Positions 44,720-52,969 of a DNA stretch of 64,000 nucleotides are shown here, in pieces. The stretch covers positions 434,001 through 498,000 of the forward strand of contig NZ_JALBGC010000002.1 of the NCBI RefSeq assembly GCF_022631375.1, given 5' to 3'. Position 1 is the stretch's first letter. Every line of letters begins with the position of its first letter. Below the pieces are notes generated by a model. It was given only the letters and a program-made list of their open reading frames with translations. It was not told the origin of the DNA and did not search any database. The DNA is from Hymenobacter cyanobacteriorum (lineage in GTDB: Bacteria; Bacteroidota; Bacteroidia; Cytophagales; Hymenobacteraceae). A program made the translations under genes and the position numbers.

Positions 44720-44989
44720 AACAAAGCGCGGGAGGGTGCCCGGTGTCTACGCGGGCTGGGCTGGCCGGTTGTGGCGGCGGCGCGGCGTTCGCTACGCCAG
44801 CGGCTGGTGAGCGCGGGCGTGGCCGGCATGCCCGTTTTAGCTGCCTGGTAGCGAATGCGAAGGCCCCCTGCGCCTCCGCCTGCCGAAAGCAGGCATCAAA
44901 CGGCTTTGTGCACAAATCAAACCGGGCGGGCAGTTCGGCAAAAATTCCTACCTTTTGCCCATCCATCCACCAACCCCCACATCTACCGC

Positions 44990-45697
44990 ATGGCCCAGCC
45001 CAAATACGCCGCCCGGTTCGAGAATTTCTTCCTGAACCTGCGCCTCAACCGCGACCAGTTTGCCGACATGGCCGCCTTCACCCTGCAAGCCCTGGAGCAG
45101 GGCGGCCCGGCCTTCCAGGCCGTGGCTGCGGCCCTCGCTACCTCCCTCGGTGGCTACCGCACCACCCACGTGGGCCAGCTCTCGGGGGCGGCCCGGGGCG
45201 CGGTCGTCACCCTGGCGCAGGCGCTGGCTGATTTCAAGGCCTACGTGAAAAAGGTGGAGCGCAAGTTCGTCATCCCCAACTACGAGGAGAAAAGCGCCGA
45301 TTTCGTGGCCATCTTCCCCAACGGACGTGGCGGCCTGGCCAAGGCCAACCAGACCAAGGTCGAAGATGCCTTCGAGGCCTTCCTGAATGCGCTCGATGAC
45401 CGGCCCACGGTGTTCCCGTCGCCGCTGCGCAAGGAGGGCCGCGAAACCATCCTGCCCAATCTGGCCGACGCCCTGAAGCGCGCCGACACCCAGGCCACCA
45501 CCACCGACACCCAGCGCATCGACCTACACGACGGCCGCGAAGCCACCTGCCGCGCCCTGTTCCGCGCCTACGCCACCCTGCTGCTCGAATACGCCGACCA
45601 GCCCCAGCGCGCCGCCGCGTTTTTCGATTTGAGCAAGGCCGATACGGGCGGCGGCAAAAAGAAAGGCCAGCTGCCCGGCATCGCTCCGAAAAGCTGA
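44990..45697 (+). CDS. Hypothetical helical protein
   Basis: I do not recognise the family. The 235-residue product is mostly helical and hydrophilic. It has a four-helix-like N-terminal half (RFENFFLNLRLNRDQFADMAAFTLQALEQG; LSGAARGAVVTLAQALADF), a middle part (YEEKSADFVAIFPNGRGGLAKANQ) and a basic C-terminal tail (GGGKKKGQLPGIAPKS). No signal peptide. The frame extends upstream to 44855, but ATG 44990 fits better and TACCTTTTG lies just ahead as a -7-like box. It is followed by a terminator and a complex repeat. Confidence 0.7.
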   Translation: MAQPKYAARFENFFLNLRLNRDQFADMAAFTLQALEQGGPAFQAVAAALATSLGGYRTTHVGQLSGAARGAVVTLAQALADFKAYVKKVERKFVIPNYEEKSADFVAIFPNGRGGLAKANQTKVEDAFEAFLNALDDRPTVFPSPLRKEGRETILPNLADALKRADTQATTTDTQRIDLHDGREATCRALFRAYATLLLEYADQPQRAAAFFDLSKADTGGGKKKGQLPGIAPKS

Positions 45698-45715
45698 TAC
45701 TGACTGCTGCTTCCT

Positions 45716-45751
45716 GAAACGCCCGTTGCGGAGCTCCGCAATGGGCGTTTC
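45716..45751 (+). terminator. Terminator-like hairpin with palindromic core
   Basis: GAAACGCCC and GGGCGTTTC (9 bp) enclose the perfect palindrome TTGCGGAGCTCCGCAA. The outer stem is related to the terminators at 14103, 22338 and 27185, but the T tract is short. Confidence 0.65.
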
Positions 45752-45769
45752 CGTGCGAAACAGGCGTTG

Positions 45770-45903
45770 CGGACGTCCGCAGCGGCCTTCGCGCCACGGT
45801 GGCGGGCACTCCGGAGCTCCGCAACGGCCTGCGCGGCCGGAAATGCTTGTTGCGGAGCTCCGGAGTGCCCGTTGCACGGCGCGAAGGCCGCTGCGGACGT
45901 CCG
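45770..45903. repeat. 134-bp two-tier perfect inverted repeat
   Basis: An outer 26-bp arm pair (45770-45795 / 45878-45903) and an inner 23-bp pair (45803-45825 / 45849-45871) are each perfect. They are separated by unmatched 7- and 6-base internal loops and capped by a 23-base loop. The arms themselves contain self-complementary sites (CGGACGTCCG, GGAGCTCC). It lies between two plus-strand genes. No coding frame explains it. Confidence 0.9.
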
Positions 45904-45963
45904 GAGTGGGCTGCGCGGTGCGGCGGCGGGAGGGCCGGAGCTCCGTACTGCTTACTTTGAGCC

Positions 45964-46968
45964 ATGAAGCATTACGACATGCTATTGCGGGTTCTGGCGC
46001 TGCTGATAACGCTCGGTTCTCCCTGCGCTGCCCAAACGCGGCAGGCACTATTGCGCTCCGTAGAAGCGCCGGGAGTGGTGCCGGTCGGCGACAGCTTGTT
46101 TATGGATGAAGCCGAGGTGACTAATCTGCATTGGATGGAATACCTGCATTTCTTACGCAACGATTCTTCCAACGCTTTTTATCAATCGCAACTGCCCGAC
46201 ACGCTGCGCCTGCGCCGGTGGCTGTTCGCTCGGCACGACACGATTAATAAAAGCCGGTTTTATTATTACGGGTACGCTGATTTTCGCCATTTCCCGGTTG
46301 TAGGCGTTACGTACAGCCAGGTAGTTAGCTACTGCCGATGGCGCACGGCCAAGGTGCGGGAAGGCTACCTGCAATCGGCCGACTTCAAAAAGAAGCATAA
46401 GAAGCTGCTGCAACAATATGATGTCGTTATCACCTATCGGCTCCCCACCGTGGCCGAGTGGGAGACTGCCGCTGCTGCTGCGCTCGACCCGACAAAAGCG
46501 CCTTATGGCGTGGTGCGGCCGCCCGTGCCGGGTACCGCGCAGTATAAACGGGGATTGCTGCGAGAGCGCAACGATTTTGCCAGTTGTCTCCCAGCCATTG
46601 CCGAGGCCGCGCCACTGGGTGCGCCCATCTTTGGAATGGAGTTTAACGTGCTCGAAAAGGGCTATGTGGGCAACACGCTGGCCCCTTTTCGGTGCCGTGA
46701 AAAACCCGGCACATCCTGGTCTGCTACGGACGGTACTTTTCCGCAATACGCTTACTCAAACCCGCCCAACGGCTATGGGCTTTTCAACATGGTGGGCAAT
46801 GTGGCCGAGCTAACGGCCACGCCCGGCGTAGCCAAAGGCGGCTCCTTCGGGCACTCTATTCTGGATTTCACGTTGAAGACCAGCTTCCCATATGACGGAC
46901 CACAGGAGTGGCTTGGGTTTCGTTGCGCCTGCGTAGTGGAGTTGCGCCGCAAAGCAGTGCTCGATTGA
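45964..46968 (+). CDS. Secreted SUMF1-like (formylglycine-generating-enzyme fold) protein
   Basis: The 334-residue protein has a signal peptide (ending SPCAAQ) and a SUMF1 fold: MDEAEVTNLHWMEYLHFL, VVGVTYSQVVSYCRWRTAKV, YRLPTVAEWETAAAAA, NGYGLFNMVGNVAELTATP and WLGFRCAC. The region that holds the two catalytic cysteines in true formylglycine-generating enzymes reads GGSFGHSILDFTLKTS here and lacks them, so it is not a sulfatase activator. In Bacteroidota the same fold is used by gliding/type IX secretion lipoproteins GldK and GldJ; this protein is shorter and has no lipobox. Role unknown. Confidence 0.8.
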   Translation: MKHYDMLLRVLALLITLGSPCAAQTRQALLRSVEAPGVVPVGDSLFMDEAEVTNLHWMEYLHFLRNDSSNAFYQSQLPDTLRLRRWLFARHDTINKSRFYYYGYADFRHFPVVGVTYSQVVSYCRWRTAKVREGYLQSADFKKKHKKLLQQYDVVITYRLPTVAEWETAAAAALDPTKAPYGVVRPPVPGTAQYKRGLLRERNDFASCLPAIAEAAPLGAPIFGMEFNVLEKGYVGNTLAPFRCREKPGTSWSATDGTFPQYAYSNPPNGYGLFNMVGNVAELTATPGVAKGGSFGHSILDFTLKTSFPYDGPQEWLGFRCACVVELRRKAVLD

Positions 46969-47070
46969 GTACACTGGCAGACGCACGCTAGCCCCACCGT
47001 ACCTTCGCCCGCGCCCCGCCGAACTTTTAACCTATTCAGGTAGTTGGCAGCGGAATCCCTCAGCTTAACG

Positions 47071-47790
47071 ATGAACACCACCCAATATCCAGGCCTGCTA
47101 CCTTCTTACGAGCACGAGCGCCTGGCGGCCCTGCAGCCCTACCAGGTGCTGGGCACCCCGGGCCAGGAGGTGTTCAACGACTTCGTGAGCATTGTGGCCA
47201 AGCTTTTCGACATGCCCATTGCCCTCGTGAGCCTGGTGCGGGCCGACGACGTGGTGTTCATCGGCCAGGAGGGCCTGCCCGAAGCCCTGAGCGTACCCCG
47301 CGAAGACAGCATGTGCTCGGTGGCCATCCTCAGCCACGACCTCACCGAATTCCGCGACGTGGTGGCCGCGCCCTGCACCCTCGTGAATCCCTACGTGGCC
47401 CAGCAGCTGCACCTGGGCTTTTATGCCGGCCAGGCCCTGCGCTCGCCCGAGGGTCAGCCCCTGGGCAGCCTCTGCGTCATCGACCGCCGCCCCCGCCAGC
47501 TCACCCCCTCCGAAGGCAAGCTGCTGAAGGACCTGGCCCAGGTAGCCCAGGAACTGCTGCGCCTGCAAGCCGCGCTGGCCACCGGCCTCATCGTGTCGGA
47601 GGAGCTGCGCACCCGCCTCGATGCCACCGTGCAGCAGTCGCTCACCCGCCTGGCCACCCTGGCCGAGCTGCGTCAGTGGGAAACCGCCCCCGACACCGCC
47701 GACACCCAGCGCTACGTGGAGTCGCGGCTGGACGAGGCCCGGTTTCTGGCCCAGACGCTGAACCGCGAGTTGAAGGCGCTGCTGGGGTAG
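47071..47790 (+). CDS. GAF-domain protein
   Basis: The 239-residue cytoplasmic protein has a GAF domain at about residues 20-165 (LAALQPYQVLGTPGQEVFND; PIALVSLVRADDVVFIGQEG; SMCSVAILSHDLTEFRDV; FYAGQALRSPEGQPLGSLCV) and a C-terminal helical stretch. The Cys-containing SMCSVAIL position is the one that binds cyclic nucleotides or bilins in some relatives. No kinase or cyclase domain follows, so it is a sensor that must act by protein contact. ATG 47071 is chosen over an upstream TTG frame opening. Confidence 0.87.
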   Translation: MNTTQYPGLLPSYEHERLAALQPYQVLGTPGQEVFNDFVSIVAKLFDMPIALVSLVRADDVVFIGQEGLPEALSVPREDSMCSVAILSHDLTEFRDVVAAPCTLVNPYVAQQLHLGFYAGQALRSPEGQPLGSLCVIDRRPRQLTPSEGKLLKDLAQVAQELLRLQAALATGLIVSEELRTRLDATVQQSLTRLATLAELRQWETAPDTADTQRYVESRLDEARFLAQTLNRELKALLG

Positions 47791-47872
47791 GCGGGAAACC
47801 GTTTCGGCAGGTGTCTGAACGCAGCGAGTAAAACCGCGTAACTTGACCCGACAACGACCCGCCGCCACGCCC

Positions 47873-48106
47873 ATGGACACCGCCGCAATTCCCCAATACA
47901 TTGAGCTGAACCCGGAAATCCGGTTCGGCAAGCCCATTCTGCGCGGCACCCGCACCACCGTGGCCGAGGTGCTCGGCATGCTGGCCAACGGCATGAGCGC
48001 GGCCGAGATTCAGGAAGATTTTCCGGCCATTACCGAAGCGCACGTACGCGCCTGCCTGCTCTACGCGGCCTATAAGGAGAGCATCGTGCTGCTGGCCGCC
48101 GCTTAG
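47873..48106 (+). CDS. DUF433 antitoxin
   Basis: The 77-residue protein carries the DUF433 helix-turn-helix pattern IRFGKPILRGTRTTVAEVLGMLANGMSAAEIQEDFPAIT. Such proteins act as VapB-like antitoxins for DUF5615 PIN-like toxins. The toxin gene starts 5 bases after its stop, making a two-gene operon. The frame opens at 47843; the ATG at 47873 starts the conserved domain. Confidence 0.9.
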   Translation: MDTAAIPQYIELNPEIRFGKPILRGTRTTVAEVLGMLANGMSAAEIQEDFPAITEAHVRACLLYAAYKESIVLLAAA

Positions 48107-48111
48107 TTTGT

Positions 48112-48453
48112 ATGCGACTGCTACTCGATGAGAACGTGTCGTGGCGACTGGCCGCCCAGCTGCGCCCGCACTGCGAGGTGGTGCTGCACGTGCGGGATAT
48201 CCAGCTCGATAACAGCCCCGATACCAGTATCTGGCGCTACGCCCGGCAGCACGGCTACGACATCATCACGAAGGACGAAGATTTTGTGCGATTGGTGGTT
48301 GCCAATGGGTTTCCGCCGCGCATCGTCGCTCTCCAGAACGCGCAGGTGCCGGTGGGGCAGCTGGCCGCGTTCATGGTGGCGCACTTGCCCCAGCTGCGGC
48401 AGTTCTTGGGCGCTCAAACCGAGTTTGGTCTGCTGATGCTGCGGCTGCCGTAG
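48112..48453 (+). CDS. DUF5615 PIN-like toxin
   Basis: The 113-residue protein has the PIN-like core of DUF5615: acidic LLLDENVSWRLA, a central GYDIITKDEDFVRL and RIVALQNAQVP. The acidic residues Asp6, Glu7 and those in KDED would bind the metal of a ribonuclease. With the DUF433 protein upstream it forms a VapBC-like toxin-antitoxin module. Antitoxin-first order with tight spacing is normal. Confidence 0.9.
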   Translation: MRLLLDENVSWRLAAQLRPHCEVVLHVRDIQLDNSPDTSIWRYARQHGYDIITKDEDFVRLVVANGFPPRIVALQNAQVPVGQLAAFMVAHLPQLRQFLGAQTEFGLLMLRLP

Positions 48454-48480
48454 TTGCGCCGATTCGACCTTTTTCGCGGT

Positions 48481-48488
48481 TACCTTTG
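48481..48488 (+). promoter_or_regulatory. Candidate -7 box (TACCTTTG) for topB
   Basis: Exact TAnnTTTG match 55 bases before the GTG start; the nearest TTG lies 24 bases upstream, a little too far for consensus spacing. Confidence 0.45.
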
Positions 48489-48543
48489 TTGATTCCCTAC
48501 GCCGAAAACCCTTCGGCGGCCCCGTAAAATCAACCCGAATTCC

Positions 48544-51129
48544 GTGATAGTTTGCATTGCCGAAAAGCCCAGCGTGGCCCGTGAAATCGCCAACGTGCTG
48601 GGCGCCACCCGCCGCATGGACGGCTACATGGAAGGCAACGGCTACCAGGTGACGTGGACCTTCGGCCACTTCTGCCAGCTCAAGGAGCCCGACGACTACC
48701 AGCCCGAGTGGAAGCGCTGGAGCCTGCACAACCTGCCCATGATTCCGGACACGTTCGGCATCAAGCTCATGCGCCGCGACGCGGGCGTGGTCAGCCAGTT
48801 CAACACCATCAAAAAGCTAGTGAGCGAGGCCACCGAAGTCATCAACTGCGGCGACGCCGGGCAGGAAGGGGAGGTGATTCAGCGATGGGTGCTGATGGAA
48901 GCCAAGTGCCGCAAGCCCGTCAAGCGCCTCTGGATTTCGTCGCTCACCGAAGAAGCCATCCGCCAGGGCTTCGCCAACCTGCGCGAGGCCAAGGAATTCG
49001 ACTCGCTGTACCAGGCCGGCAAAAGCCGCGCCGTGGGCGACTGGCTGCTGGGCCTGAATGCCACGCGCCTTTTCACCCTCAAATACACCACCTACCAGGA
49101 CAAGCAGCTCCTAAGTATCGGCCGGGTGCAAACCCCCACGCTGGCCCTGCTGGTGGAGCGTTGGCACGAAATCCAGAACTTCCGCCCCGAGCCGTACTGG
49201 GTGCTGAAGACTGAATACCGCGGCACCCTGTTCAGCCACATGGCGTCACCGGATAAAGCGAAAGACGCCGACGCCGCGCCCGACACCAAGAGCCGCCTGC
49301 GGGCCCTGGGCTACTTCGTGACGGAGGAGGAAGCTAAAGAAGCCCTCGAAGCCGTGCGCCCCGCCCCGCTGCGCGTAACCGACGTGGAGATTAAGAAAGG
49401 CCGCGAGTCCCCGCCGCGCCTGTTTGATTTGACCTCGTTGCAGGTGCAGTGCAACAACCAGCTGGGCCTCTCGGCCGAGGACACGCTGAAAATCGTGCAG
49501 GCGCTGTACGAGAAGAAGGCCGTGAGCTACCCGCGCGTCGACACCACCTTCCTGCCCGACGACCAGTACCCGAAAATCCCCGGCATCCTGCGCGGTATCG
49601 GCTACGATGCGCTGACCGGCCCGCTGCTGGCCGCCAAGATTCCAAAGACGCCCAAGGTTTTCAACAACAATAAAGTCACCGACCACCACGCCATCATCCC
49701 GACCGGCGCGGCCGGCCCCGGCGGCGGCATGGAAACCAGCGTGTACGACATCATCGCGCGCCGCTTTATCGCCGCCTTCTACCCCGATTGCGAAGTGAGC
49801 AACACGACGGTGCTGGCCGAAGCCGCCGAGCGTCCCTTCCGCGTGCGCGGCCGCCAGATTCTAAATCCCGGCTGGCGCGTGGTGTACGGCGACCCCACCC
49901 AGCAAGCGGCTCCCAAGCCTGCGCCCGCCCCGGGCGCCGCCGGTGTGCCCGCCGAGGGCGACGACGATGCCGTGAGTACGGTGCTGCCCAACTTCGTGAA
50001 AGGCGAAAGCGGCCCGCACGACCCGCGCCTGGAAAGCAAGATGACCCAGCCGCCCAAGGACTACACCGAAGCTACCCTGCTGCGCGGCATGGAAACGGCC
50101 GGCCGCAACATCGACGACGAGGAGCTGCGCCAGGCCATGAAGGAAAACGGCATCGGCCGCCCCAGCACCCGCGCCGCCATCATCGAAACCCTGTTCAAGC
50201 GCAACTACATCAAGCGCGAGAAGAAGCGCATCGTGCCCACCCCGACGGGGGTGGAGTTGATTGGCCTGATTAGAAACCCCACGCTGAAATCAGCGGAGCT
50301 CACGGGCCAATGGGAGCACAAGCTGCGCCAGATTGAGCGCGGCGAGTTGTCGTCGGAAGGCTTTCTGGGCGAGCTCTCGGCCTTGGTGCGCGAGATGGTT
50401 TCGGAGGTGAAAAACGACGGGCGCGGCCGCATGGTCACGTCGGGCAGCGCCGAATTGGCGGTGCAGGCGGCCCAGAATGGGGGCGCGGCCGCCAGCGGCA
50501 AAGTGCCCGCCGGAATGACCGGCGGCCGCCCCGCCAAGCCCGGCGGCCCGGCCACGCTGCCCGGGGCCAACGGCCTCGGCTACTGCCCGGCCTGCAAAAC
50601 CGGCCACGTGGTGCGCGGCAAAACGGCCTTCGGCTGCGTGCGATTCCGCGAAGGCTGCACGTTCCGGCTGCCGGCCGAAGTCCACGGCAAGAAGCTCAGC
50701 GACCCGCAGGTAAAAGCCCTGCTCGCCAAAGGCCGCACGCCGGTGATGAAAGGCTTCATCGGCGCCGAGGGCCAGAAGTTCGACGCCGCCATCGGGCTCG
50801 ATACCGCCTTCCAGCCTATTTTGCTGCAGGTGGCCGACAGCAAGCCCGGCGCCGCCCCCGATTCGGGCCTGATTCCGTGCCCGGTGTGCAAGCTTGGCAC
50901 CATGCTCAAAGGCAAAACCGCCTACGGCTGCTCGCGCTTCCGCGAAGACTGCCAGTTCCGGGTGGCCTTCGAGTGGGGCGGCAAGCAGCTCACCGAAACC
51001 CAGCTCAAGCAGTTGCTGCGCAAGGGCGAAACCAGCGTCATCCGCGGCTTTATTTCTTCTAAAACTGGCAACAAGTACGATGCTGCGCTGAAGGTGGAAG
51101 AGGGCCGCGTGGTGCCGGTGTTTGGGTAG
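48544..51129 (+). CDS. topB: DNA topoisomerase III
   Basis: The 861-residue type IA topoisomerase relaxes and decatenates DNA. It begins with a Toprim domain (MIVCIAEKPSVAREIANVLG; NCGDAGQEGEVIQRWVL), has SIGRVQTPTLALL and the catalytic Tyr329 in AVSYPRVDTTFLP, then GRPSTRAAIIETLFKRNYI. A Pro/Ala-rich linker (PKPAPAPGAAGVPAEG) interrupts the catalytic region near residue 460. The C terminus has two related zinc-finger-like repeats (YCPACKTGHVVRGKTAFGC and PCPVCKLGTMLKGKTAYGC). The first is joined to a gap of about 100 residues. The start codon is GTG; no ATG lies near the conserved N terminus. Confidence 0.95.
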   Translation: MIVCIAEKPSVAREIANVLGATRRMDGYMEGNGYQVTWTFGHFCQLKEPDDYQPEWKRWSLHNLPMIPDTFGIKLMRRDAGVVSQFNTIKKLVSEATEVINCGDAGQEGEVIQRWVLMEAKCRKPVKRLWISSLTEEAIRQGFANLREAKEFDSLYQAGKSRAVGDWLLGLNATRLFTLKYTTYQDKQLLSIGRVQTPTLALLVERWHEIQNFRPEPYWVLKTEYRGTLFSHMASPDKAKDADAAPDTKSRLRALGYFVTEEEAKEALEAVRPAPLRVTDVEIKKGRESPPRLFDLTSLQVQCNNQLGLSAEDTLKIVQALYEKKAVSYPRVDTTFLPDDQYPKIPGILRGIGYDALTGPLLAAKIPKTPKVFNNNKVTDHHAIIPTGAAGPGGGMETSVYDIIARRFIAAFYPDCEVSNTTVLAEAAERPFRVRGRQILNPGWRVVYGDPTQQAAPKPAPAPGAAGVPAEGDDDAVSTVLPNFVKGESGPHDPRLESKMTQPPKDYTEATLLRGMETAGRNIDDEELRQAMKENGIGRPSTRAAIIETLFKRNYIKREKKRIVPTPTGVELIGLIRNPTLKSAELTGQWEHKLRQIERGELSSEGFLGELSALVREMVSEVKNDGRGRMVTSGSAELAVQAAQNGGAAASGKVPAGMTGGRPAKPGGPATLPGANGLGYCPACKTGHVVRGKTAFGCVRFREGCTFRLPAEVHGKKLSDPQVKALLAKGRTPVMKGFIGAEGQKFDAAIGLDTAFQPILLQVADSKPGAAPDSGLIPCPVCKLGTMLKGKTAYGCSRFREDCQFRVAFEWGGKQLTETQLKQLLRKGETSVIRGFISSKTGNKYDAALKVEEGRVVPVFG

Positions 51130-51153
51130 AGGAGCTTCTGTTTGGGTGATAAA

Positions 51154-51258
51154 GAACGTCATGCTGAGCGGAGTCGAAGCATCTCTACCGCTTCGTTGCA
51201 ATCGACATTGATTTACTGCTGCGGTAGAGATGCTTCGACTGCGCTCAGCATGACGTTC
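51154..51258. repeat. Intergenic inverted repeat (family B)
   Basis: Arms 51154-51191 and 51221-51258 pair over 38 bp with one mismatch (start GAACGTCATGCTGAGCG). It lies between the convergent topB and SDR genes, ending 4 bases from the SDR stop codon. Confidence 0.92.
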
Positions 51259-51261
51259 TAG

Positions 51262-52734
51262 CTAAGCCGGCGTCTCCCCATACTCCACCAGGTTCTTCAC
51301 CATGCCTTTGAAGATGATGCCGTGGAAGGGCAGCACCGAATACCAGTACAGCCGGCCGGCCAGGCCGCGCGGGCGGTAGGCGGCCAGTTGCTCCACGGCG
51401 TGGGTGCCGTTGGGCTGGTCCACGATGCGGAACTGCAGCCAGGCTTCACCGGGCAGCTTCATTTCGGCGTAGAGCAGCAGGCGGCGGCCGGGCTTGTCGG
51501 CCACCAGCACGCGCCAGAAATCGAGCGGGTCGCCGGCGCGCAGGCGCGAGGGCGAGCGTCGGCCCCGGCGCAGGCCCACGCCGCCCACGGCCTTGTCCAT
51601 CAGCCCGCGCAGCTTCCACAGAAAGTCGGTTTTGTACCAGCCCCGGTCGCCGCCGATGCGCCAGATATTGTCCAGCACTTCGGCCACCGGCCGCGTGAAG
51701 GGTTGCAGCTGGCGGTCGAAGAACATGCCGTTTTTGGGAATCTGGATGGCATCCATGTAGTTCTGGCGCATGGTGCCGCTGCTCAGCGCGTCGCTCCAGC
51801 TGCTCACCACCTCGTTCTGCTCGATGCGGGTGAAGGCCAGCGCCAGCGCGGCGCGGTAGCTCATGGGCGTGTGCGGCACCACGGCGCTGATGCTTTTGCC
51901 GGGGTCGCACACGGTGTCGTTCTTCAGGCTCTCAACCAGGCTTTGGGCCAATGAAAACGTGGTGCTCGTGACCAGATACAGCCACCACGACGACAGCCGG
52001 GGCGTGAGCACGGGCACCGTCACAATCCAACGCTTATACCCGCGCTCGGCGGCCAGCCCCAGCAGCATCTGGCGGTAAGTCAGCACATCGGGCCCGCCCA
52101 CGTCGAAAGCCCGGCCGAAGCAGGCCGCGTTATCGAGCACGGCGGTGAGGTAGAACATGATGTCGCGGATGCCAATGGGCTGGCAGCGCGAGTTCAGCCA
52201 GCGCGGCGTCACCATCACGGGCAACTTCTCCACCAAATCGCGAATGATTTCAAAAGAAGCCGACCCCGACCCGATGATGATGCTGGCCCGTAGCACCGTG
52301 ATTTTGGCGTGTTGGGCCTGGCTCAGCACGTTTTCCACGGCGCGGCGCGAGCGCAGGTGCACGCTCAGGTTGGCATCGTTGGCAATACCCGATAGGTAGA
52401 TGACCTGCCGGGCGGTGGTCGTGTCGAGATACCGCACGAAATGCTGGGCCGACTGCTGCTCCTGGGCAAAAAAGTCCTCGTTGCCGCTGCTCATCGAGTG
52501 CACGAGGTAGTAGGCGGCGTCGATGTCGGTGGGCAGGCTGGCCAGGGTTTTGGGCCGCAGCAGGTCGCCGGTGGCCGTCGTCACGCGCGAATGCAAGGCT
52601 TCAGGCATGGTATCGGGCAGGGCAAAACGGCGCGGGTCGCGCACGAGGCATACTACGTTGTGGCCCGCGGCGGCCAGCAGGGGCAGCAGGCGCTGGCCAA
52701 TGTAGCCGGTGGCCCCGGTGAGGAGAATTTTCAT
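51262..52734 (-). CDS. SDR-family protein with C-terminal DUF2867
   Basis: The 490-residue protein joins an extended-SDR Rossmann domain (MKILLTGATGYIGQRLLPLL; AAYYLVHSMSSG; QVIYLSGIAND; PVMVTPRWLNSRCQPIGIRD) to a DUF2867 lipid-binding-like domain from about residue 330 (IGGDRGWYKTDFLWKLRGLMDKAVGG; RAGDPLDFWRV; YWYSVLPFHGIIFKGM). The catalytic Tyr-Lys pair is not evident. This fused form is widespread in Bacteroidota and proteobacteria; its substrate is unknown. ATG at 52734 begins the Rossmann fold. Confidence 0.9.
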   Translation of the reverse strand: MKILLTGATGYIGQRLLPLLAAAGHNVVCLVRDPRRFALPDTMPEALHSRVTTATGDLLRPKTLASLPTDIDAAYYLVHSMSSGNEDFFAQEQQSAQHFVRYLDTTTARQVIYLSGIANDANLSVHLRSRRAVENVLSQAQHAKITVLRASIIIGSGSASFEIIRDLVEKLPVMVTPRWLNSRCQPIGIRDIMFYLTAVLDNAACFGRAFDVGGPDVLTYRQMLLGLAAERGYKRWIVTVPVLTPRLSSWWLYLVTSTTFSLAQSLVESLKNDTVCDPGKSISAVVPHTPMSYRAALALAFTRIEQNEVVSSWSDALSSGTMRQNYMDAIQIPKNGMFFDRQLQPFTRPVAEVLDNIWRIGGDRGWYKTDFLWKLRGLMDKAVGGVGLRRGRRSPSRLRAGDPLDFWRVLVADKPGRRLLLYAEMKLPGEAWLQFRIVDQPNGTHAVEQLAAYRPRGLAGRLYWYSVLPFHGIIFKGMVKNLVEYGETPA

Positions 52735-52913
52735 GCGGCAAGCGGGGCAGGAGTGGATACAGGGCGTTGAGCTTAGAAATTAAGCCGCCGCTGGAGGTTG
52801 AACGGCCGCGCCGCCGGGTTGTTTGCTGCATCGTGCGCAACCATGCGATGCCTGCCCACGCTCTTCCTGCCCCGTTACCAGGTTGCGCCTTTGTACGCGT
52901 TGGGCTGCTCAAC

Positions 52914-52946
52914 CAAAAAGCCCCTTGCTACGGGCAAAGGGCTATT
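52914..52946 (-). terminator. Terminator of the barrel-protein gene
   Basis: On the minus strand AGCCC-TTTGCC and its complement form a stem followed by TTTTT, 24 bases after the stop codon of the gene at 52970. Confidence 0.85.
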
Positions 52947-52969
52947 GGAACGGTTGGGAAGACCACCGC

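Noticed and set aside
44877..44893. GCCTGCC-GAAA-GCAGGC hairpin as a possible terminator
   Set aside because: No T run and no gene end nearby; a similar word at 56896-56912 lies inside the SUKH reading frame.
45716..45903. Possible CRISPR-like repeat cluster
   Set aside because: Repeats are inverted, not direct, with no regular spacers and no cas gene.
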